A stretch of DNA of 64,000 bases from Paenibacillus graminis (GTDB lineage: Bacteria; Bacillota; Bacilli; Paenibacillales; Paenibacillaceae), in contig NZ_CP009287.1 in NCBI RefSeq assembly GCF_000758705.1, forward strand, positions 930,001 through 994,000. Direction: 5' to 3'. The stretch's first letter is position 1; every line of letters starts with the position of its first letter. Below the pieces are notes generated by a model. It was not told where the DNA came from, did not search any database, and saw only the letters and a program-made list of their open reading frames with translations. Made by a program: the position numbers and the translations under genes. Below, piece after piece: positions 59,678 through 64,000 of this stretch.

Positions 59678-60334
59678 TTAGTATAAAAGTTCTTTCTTTG
59701 AGAAGATCGCATAGCTGATTTTGTACATCATCAAGTTCCATGCCAGCGCTATCACCGGGGAACAGCACAGCAGGATAAATTTAAGCTGATCTGTGAAAGA
59801 AACACCAAAGAAGATAAGAATCTCATATACACCAAAGCAAATTACAGCGGGTATTATAAAGGAAACAAGTGATAATGTACGAGCCTTTTCTGTACCGAAC
59901 TTAAATAAGAGAGGGATAGACATACTGCCTAAGATTTCCGCAATCACTAAACCAGCCATAGCCACAACCGGCAGGGTGAGGACGTCGCTCATGTTGCTGT
60001 AATCAACTTTACGGACGATGATGCCGCCAATGAAACCAATCACTAGACCGATGACAACACCGGTAATCGAGAAAATCAGCAGAACGATAAACTTGCTAGC
60101 CACTAAGTCTTTTTTGGTAACCGGGGTAACCATAGCATATTTCATCCACTTGGAGTTGTCATCAAAGCTGAACGTAGTCATAACCATCATGCTGCATAGA
60201 ATCCCACTCGCGATAATATAGGCTTCCGGTCCACTGAAAGGGACAAAGATGAAGGCAAAAACCAGCAGCATAAAAAACATGGATTTTGCGTTGTGTCCAA
60301 TGTTATATAAATCTTTTAAAATCAAGCTTTTCAT
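59678..60334 (-). CDS. ABC-2 transporter permease
   Basis: 218 residues, six membrane helices. N-terminal LILKDLYNIGHNAKSMFFML and the element MTTFSFDDNSKWMKYAMVTP are typical of the ABC2_membrane_5 permeases that accompany GntR-controlled ytr-like operons. Its start overlaps the stop of the ATPase gene at one base. Substrate unknown; related systems respond to cell-wall antibiotics. Confidence 0.9.
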   Translation of the reverse strand: MKSLILKDLYNIGHNAKSMFFMLLVFAFIFVPFSGPEAYIIASGILCSMMVMTTFSFDDNSKWMKYAMVTPVTKKDLVASKFIVLLIFSITGVVIGLVIGFIGGIIVRKVDYSNMSDVLTLPVVAMAGLVIAEILGSMSIPLLFKFGTEKARTLSLVSFIIPAVICFGVYEILIFFGVSFTDQLKFILLCCSPVIALAWNLMMYKISYAIFSKKELLY

Positions 60335-61194
60335 TACACCTGCTCCCCCTTTACATAGAGAAGAAGAATATCGTCAATAGAAGCGTCGTCCACTACTGCC
60401 GTCTTATGCTTGCGGCGCGCTTGTTCCTTATCGGCAACCAGCACATCCCACTGATAGTCGCACTTCCGGTAGGCAAGGACCTCCGATTTGTCAATCTGTT
60501 CAAACAGCGCTGCCCCACAACGAATAATACCGTAGTTGTAACGCAGTTCGTCCTTTGCCTTACAGAACAGAACCTTTCCCCCGTGAATAAAGGTGATGTA
60601 ATCAGCCACTTTCTCCAAATCCGTTGTGATGTGGGAAGACATCAGGATGGAGTGGTTTTCGTCCTGTACAAAATCCAGAAAAACATCCAACATATCGTCA
60701 CGCATGATAGGATCAAGGCCGCTAGTCGCTTCGTCCAGGATCAGGAGCTTTGGCTTATGGGAGAGTGCCACAGCAATACAAAGCTTCATCTTCATGCCTT
60801 TGGAAAATGTTTTGATCTCCTTGTCGGGAGAGAGCTGGAACTTTTTTAAATAACTGTGGTATAAGGCTTCGTCCCATTGTTTATAGGCAGCCGCTGAAAT
60901 TTTGCCGACCTTGGCCGGTGTGAGGGTTTCATAGAAGTTGATACCGTCAAACACAACGCCGATGTCCTCTTTGATTTGCTTGGGATTAGAGGACAGATCC
61001 TGGCCCCAAAATGTGACGGTACCTTCATCCTTTCGGATGAGTTCAAGAATGGCGTTAATGGTGGTGCTTTTGCCGGCACCGTTCTCACCAATCAGCCCCA
61101 TGATCGTGCCTCTCGGAATAGAAAAGGACACCTGATCCAGCTTGAAATCAGGATATTGTTTGGTTAGGTTCTCAACCTGCAAAATAGATTCCAT
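60334..61194 (-). CDS. ABC transporter ATP-binding protein (YtrB/YhcH-like)
   Basis: 286 residues. Walker A GLIGENGAGKSTT, signature FSKGMKMKLCIAVALSHKP, Walker B LLILDEATSGLDPIMRD and switch SSHITTDLE are intact. Encoded between a GntR regulator (2-base gap) and the permease, so the three form one operon read leftward from the promoter at 61623-61652. Likely an exporter induced when the GntR protein is relieved. Confidence 0.93.
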   Translation of the reverse strand: MESILQVENLTKQYPDFKLDQVSFSIPRGTIMGLIGENGAGKSTTINAILELIRKDEGTVTFWGQDLSSNPKQIKEDIGVVFDGINFYETLTPAKVGKISAAAYKQWDEALYHSYLKKFQLSPDKEIKTFSKGMKMKLCIAVALSHKPKLLILDEATSGLDPIMRDDMLDVFLDFVQDENHSILMSSHITTDLEKVADYITFIHGGKVLFCKAKDELRYNYGIIRCGAALFEQIDKSEVLAYRKCDYQWDVLVADKEQARRKHKTAVVDDASIDDILLLYVKGEQV

Positions 61195-61196
61195 AG

Positions 61197-61574
61197 TTAT
61201 TCCTCCTCTTGGTAAAACATAGTCAAAAGCTCAATCAGCTTGCTGAGTGGTATACCGCTGGTACGTGCAATATCTGCAGCCTCCTGCAAATGTCCTTCTG
61301 CTTTTCGCTGTTGTTCTTCTTGGAAAAAATCTTTGTTTTGCGAGGATACAAAACTCCCTCGCCCTACAGTCGTTTCAATAAAGCCATCCCGCTGCAAATC
61401 CTCATAAGCCTTTTGTACGGTAATGACACTGACATGAATAGATTTGGCCAATGCACGCATTGACGGAATAGGGTCGCCTGTCTGTAATTCTCCGCCCATA
61501 ATCATTGCTTTAATCTGTGAGGTGATTTGTTCATATATAGGCTTGCTCGTATTACTGCTGATGATGATTTCCAC
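61197..61574 (-). CDS. GntR-family repressor (YtrA subfamily)
   Basis: 125 residues, the short YtrA form with little beyond the DNA-binding domain. The winged helix reads YEQITSQIKAMIMGGELQTG, MRALAKSIHVSVITVQKAYE and RDGFIETTVGRGSFV. A short dimerisation tail follows. RBS aagggaggggcc. A perfect 11-bp inverted repeat overlaps its own promoter, so it should repress its own operon including the ABC genes. Confidence 0.94.
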   Translation of the reverse strand: MEIIISSNTSKPIYEQITSQIKAMIMGGELQTGDPIPSMRALAKSIHVSVITVQKAYEDLQRDGFIETTVGRGSFVSSQNKDFFQEEQQRKAEGHLQEAADIARTSGIPLSKLIELLTMFYQEEE

Positions 61575-61600
61575 AAGGCCCCTCCCTTATAGTGTGTTGC

Positions 61601-61652
61601 AATGTACTTATTGGATAAGTACATTATAGTTAGGTAGATTGCATTTTGTCAA
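61601..61652 (-). promoter_or_regulatory. Promoter and GntR operator of the ytr-like operon
   Basis: On the minus strand: -35 TTGACA (61652-61647), 18-bp spacer, -10 TATAAT (61628-61623). A perfect palindrome AATGTACTTAT-TGG-ATAAGTACATT (61601-61625) begins in the -10 box and covers the start site, the expected place for a repressor. Confidence 0.85.
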
Positions 61653-61745
61653 AGGAGTTTCTAGCGGCCCTTTTTAAAAGTCTTAGGCCACCCCATGTTA
61701 TTATTAGATAAGTTAGTCTATAAATCCCATTGGAGGATTGCCTGT

Positions 61746-62426
61746 ATGGTCAAAATTCTTATCGTGGACGACGATCCGCATATTCGCGCCCTGATGCGCC
61801 TCTACCTGAAGAATGAAGGGTTCGATCTGGCTGAGGCGGACAACGGCATCGATGCGCATGCCATCGTCAAAGGTTCAGGAACCGATCTGGTGATCCTCGA
61901 TATTATGATGCCGCAGATGGACGGATGGGAGCTGTGCCAGGAGATCCGGATAAGCGATCCCGACCTTCCGCTCCTGATGGTAACGGCCAAGGGCGAAGCG
62001 GGTCAGAAGATCAAAGGCTTCCAGCTCGGGACCGACGACTATATGACGAAGCCGTTCGATCCGGTGGAGCTTGTGATGAGGGTAAAAGCATTACTGCGGC
62101 GCTCCCGGATTGCCTCTTCCCAGGTCATTGTGCTGGGGGAAATCGTATTGAACCGGAAAACGTATAAAGTGACGCGGGGAGACGAGGAACTGACTTTGCC
62201 TCTGAAAGAATTCGAGCTGTTATTTGTGCTTGCCGGCCACCCGGGGCAGATTTTCACCCGGGAGCAGCTGATCACCCAGATTTGGGGCATGGATTACGAA
62301 GGAGACGACCGGACTGTCGACGTTCATATCAAGCGGCTGCGGGAACGTTTTGCCGGGGACGCCCGCCATTTCCGCATTGAAACGGCAAGGAGTGTAGGCT
62401 ACCGTCTGGCGGTGAATCCGGGATGA
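61746..62426 (+). CDS. OmpR-family response regulator
   Basis: 226 residues from ATG 61746 (RBS ttggagga). Receiver domain with DDD at 8-10, D52 in VILDIMMPQMDG and TKPFDPVELVMRV. Winged helix ending ETARSVGYRLAV. Overlaps the kinase start by 4 bases. The target is unknown; the membrane protein gene starting at 63886 is a candidate. Confidence 0.94.
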   Translation: MVKILIVDDDPHIRALMRLYLKNEGFDLAEADNGIDAHAIVKGSGTDLVILDIMMPQMDGWELCQEIRISDPDLPLLMVTAKGEAGQKIKGFQLGTDDYMTKPFDPVELVMRVKALLRRSRIASSQVIVLGEIVLNRKTYKVTRGDEELTLPLKEFELLFVLAGHPGQIFTREQLITQIWGMDYEGDDRTVDVHIKRLRERFAGDARHFRIETARSVGYRLAVNPG

Positions 62427-63808
62427 AGACGTTATATGTCCGCGTCGTACTGACTTTTCTGGCCGTCATCGTCATCAGCTTAATCTCATCCCTGCTCATC
62501 TCCCTTGCTCTTTTTCAGAAGGCTCTTAACACTACGGGGAAAAACGATATGATCGCGGCCGGAAACCGCATTATACGTGTGTATGAACAAACGAATCCTC
62601 CGGATTTGGATACTTTAATGGATAACATGGCTGAATTGGTTTCCTATACCCTGCAGCTCTACGACAGCAATGGCGGGGTGAACTCCTATGTACCGGCCAA
62701 AGGCAGGAAGGCCGGGAAGATTAACCCGGAATCTGTCCGCAAGGTGCTGCAGGGAGAACTGTACCGTTCGCAGGGAAAAGATAACGGAACGTTCGTCGGC
62801 CTTCCCTTTCTATCTGAAGGGAACCGTTATGCCTTATTTGTGCATAGCTCTTTCAAGAACGAAGCCGCGCTCATCCGTTTGTTCTTTACCATCCTGCTTC
62901 TTATGCTCGGGCTCGGAAGTTTGGGCATTCTCGTTGCCGGCAGATACGTGGTGAAGCCTCTCCAAGCGATGACGGATGCGACTAAGCGGCTGGCTAAAGG
63001 CGACTTCGAGGTTGAGCTGAAAATAAACCGCAGAGACGAACTGGGAACGCTCTCGCGGAGCATTAACGATATGGCCCGGGAAATCAGGCAAATGGAGCGG
63101 ATGCGGCAGGATTTTGTATCAAACGTGTCTCATGAAATCCAGTCCCCGTTAACTTCCATTTCCGGTTTTGCGAAGGCGTTGAAGGATGGCACGCTTGTTA
63201 TCGGGGAGACCGAACGCCTTCAGTACTTGGATATTATTGTTACTGAGAGCGACAGGTTGTCCAGACTCAGCGATAATCTGCTGAAGCTCGCTTCCCTCGA
63301 ATCGGAGCATCATCCCTTCAAGACGGAAACCTATAACCTGGATGAGCAGATTCGGCGGGTGATTGTCGCTTGCGAGCCCCAGTGGTCGGCCAAAAACATC
63401 CGCGTCGACATGGAGTCCCTTTCAGATGCTGCTGTCCGGATAACGGCCGACAAGGATCAACTCAATCAAGTATGGATGAATTTGCTCGGCAATGCCGTCA
63501 AGTTCACGCCTTGCGCCGGGCAGGTCTTCATCGCGATCAGCCAGCCCCAGCCGGGTGAGGTTGCCGTGGCAGTAAGCGATTCCGGGATCGGCATTGCGCC
63601 GGAGGAGGTAGGCTTTATTTTTGAGCGCTTCTACAAAGCGGACAAGTCGCGGGCTGAAGACCGGAGCGGCAATGGCCTTGGTCTTGCCATCTCCCACAAG
63701 ATTGTTGCACTTCATCATGGAAGCCTAGCGGTGAAGAGTACGGCCGGACTGGGCACAACGTTCACGGTGACACTCCCCGTTGTTTTCCCTTCTGATTCTA
63801 TCCTTTAA
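62423..63808 (+). CDS. Sensor histidine kinase with HAMP domain
   Basis: 461 residues. Membrane helices at about 7-31 and 151-174 bound an extracellular domain of ~120 residues; HAMP at 175-228. The H-box reads SNVSHEIQSPLTSISGF (H237), with Q-S instead of the usual R-T before P. N-box NLLGNAVKFT, G1 DSGIGI and G2 GNGLGL are intact. Paired with the response regulator encoded immediately upstream. Confidence 0.94.
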   Translation: MKTLYVRVVLTFLAVIVISLISSLLISLALFQKALNTTGKNDMIAAGNRIIRVYEQTNPPDLDTLMDNMAELVSYTLQLYDSNGGVNSYVPAKGRKAGKINPESVRKVLQGELYRSQGKDNGTFVGLPFLSEGNRYALFVHSSFKNEAALIRLFFTILLLMLGLGSLGILVAGRYVVKPLQAMTDATKRLAKGDFEVELKINRRDELGTLSRSINDMAREIRQMERMRQDFVSNVSHEIQSPLTSISGFAKALKDGTLVIGETERLQYLDIIVTESDRLSRLSDNLLKLASLESEHHPFKTETYNLDEQIRRVIVACEPQWSAKNIRVDMESLSDAAVRITADKDQLNQVWMNLLGNAVKFTPCAGQVFIAISQPQPGEVAVAVSDSGIGIAPEEVGFIFERFYKADKSRAEDRSGNGLGLAISHKIVALHHGSLAVKSTAGLGTTFTVTLPVVFPSDSIL

Positions 63809-63885
63809 GCCTTTAAGTTCATGCTCCGTTCATATTTCTCCCATAAGCTCATTGCGAAAACATTGAACCGATTGGAGGAATATGA

Positions 63886-64000
63886 ATGATGAGCTTTATG
63901 CTGAATATGTTCGATTCATTGAAATGGCTGACTGGCTGGGAAATGATTTTGTGCGCGCTGTACTTGTTTGTCCTGCTGGGGTATGCTTTTCTCAAGAATC
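63886..64000 (+). CDS. Start of a membrane protein gene, cut by the window end
   Basis: Thirty-eight codons are visible from ATG 63886 (RBS ggagg at 63874-63878): MMSFMLNMFDSLKWLTGWEM followed by a hydrophobic stretch ILCALYLFVLLGYAFL, probably a membrane anchor. ATG 63889 is an alternative start. A second frame from ATG 63882 is also open but has no membrane-like or family-like character. The product cannot be identified. Confidence 0.55.
   Translation, partial: MMSFMLNMFDSLKWLTGWEMILCALYLFVLLGYAFLKN

Overview
The window looks like a chromosomal piece of a Paenibacillus-like, spore-forming member of the Bacillales. This is inferred from strong AGGAGG-type ribosome binding sites, frequent GTG/TTG starts, S-layer homology domains, a Spo0E-like protein, YesN/YesM-type two-component systems with ABC sugar importers, ytrABC-like and antimicrobial-peptide ABC operons, a c-di-AMP riboswitch and holin-like type I toxins. 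No rRNA, complete insertion sequence, integrase or CRISPR array is visible. Species cannot be fixed from the sequence alone.

Layout. 1-5725: AT-rich type I restriction-modification operon in the order hsdR (5' end outside the window), hsdS, PrrC-like anticodon nuclease candidate, hsdM. 5726-6461: debris, including two oppositely oriented fragments of an XRE regulator. 6462-6959: a Spo0E-like protein, whose decayed second copy lies at 20901-21135. 7204-11782: a McrBC-like pair (EVE-domain AAA+ ATPase plus DUF2357/PD-(D/E)XK nuclease). 11831-12147: a candidate type I toxin-antitoxin locus. 12267-12700: scrambled sequence with tRNA-like pieces. 12845-21135: a band-7 protein, a frameshifted gene, a MetE-C-like enzyme, a two-component system with a 16-bp inverted repeat, YbjQ, a CPBP protease and several gene remnants. 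21362-29175: serine hydrolase/SLH fusion, TetR and amidohydrolase sharing an operator, a DUF4317 protein, and a flavodoxin-fold reductase divergent from an HxlR regulator.

29356-40533 is a carbohydrate-utilisation locus: YesN-like regulator, YesM-like kinase, solute-binding lipoprotein, two permeases, GH43 enzyme, AraC regulator and GH105/88 hydrolase, with two CcpA (cre) sites. No importer ATPase is encoded, so a shared one (MsmX type) is inferred. A non-coding array of seventeen 51-bp hairpin repeats plus further repeats lies inside it (36920-38275). 40726-45350 is a compact three-gene operon that I regard as the best candidate for a little-described system: an HsdM-like protein with ruined catalytic motifs, an ABC/SMC-type ATPase and an HNH nuclease. 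It resembles Septu (PtuA/PtuB) with an added pseudo-methyltransferase. A large HEAT-repeat protein follows.

48824-64000: GNAT acetyltransferase, ROK regulator with a sorbitol-type dehydrogenase, CDP-alcohol phosphatidyltransferase, a two-component system with an ABC exporter (likely peptide-antibiotic resistance), a ydaO-type c-di-AMP riboswitch ahead of NfeD/flotillin genes, a GntR-controlled ytr-like ABC operon with a clear promoter and operator, and a last two-component system followed by a membrane protein cut by the window end.
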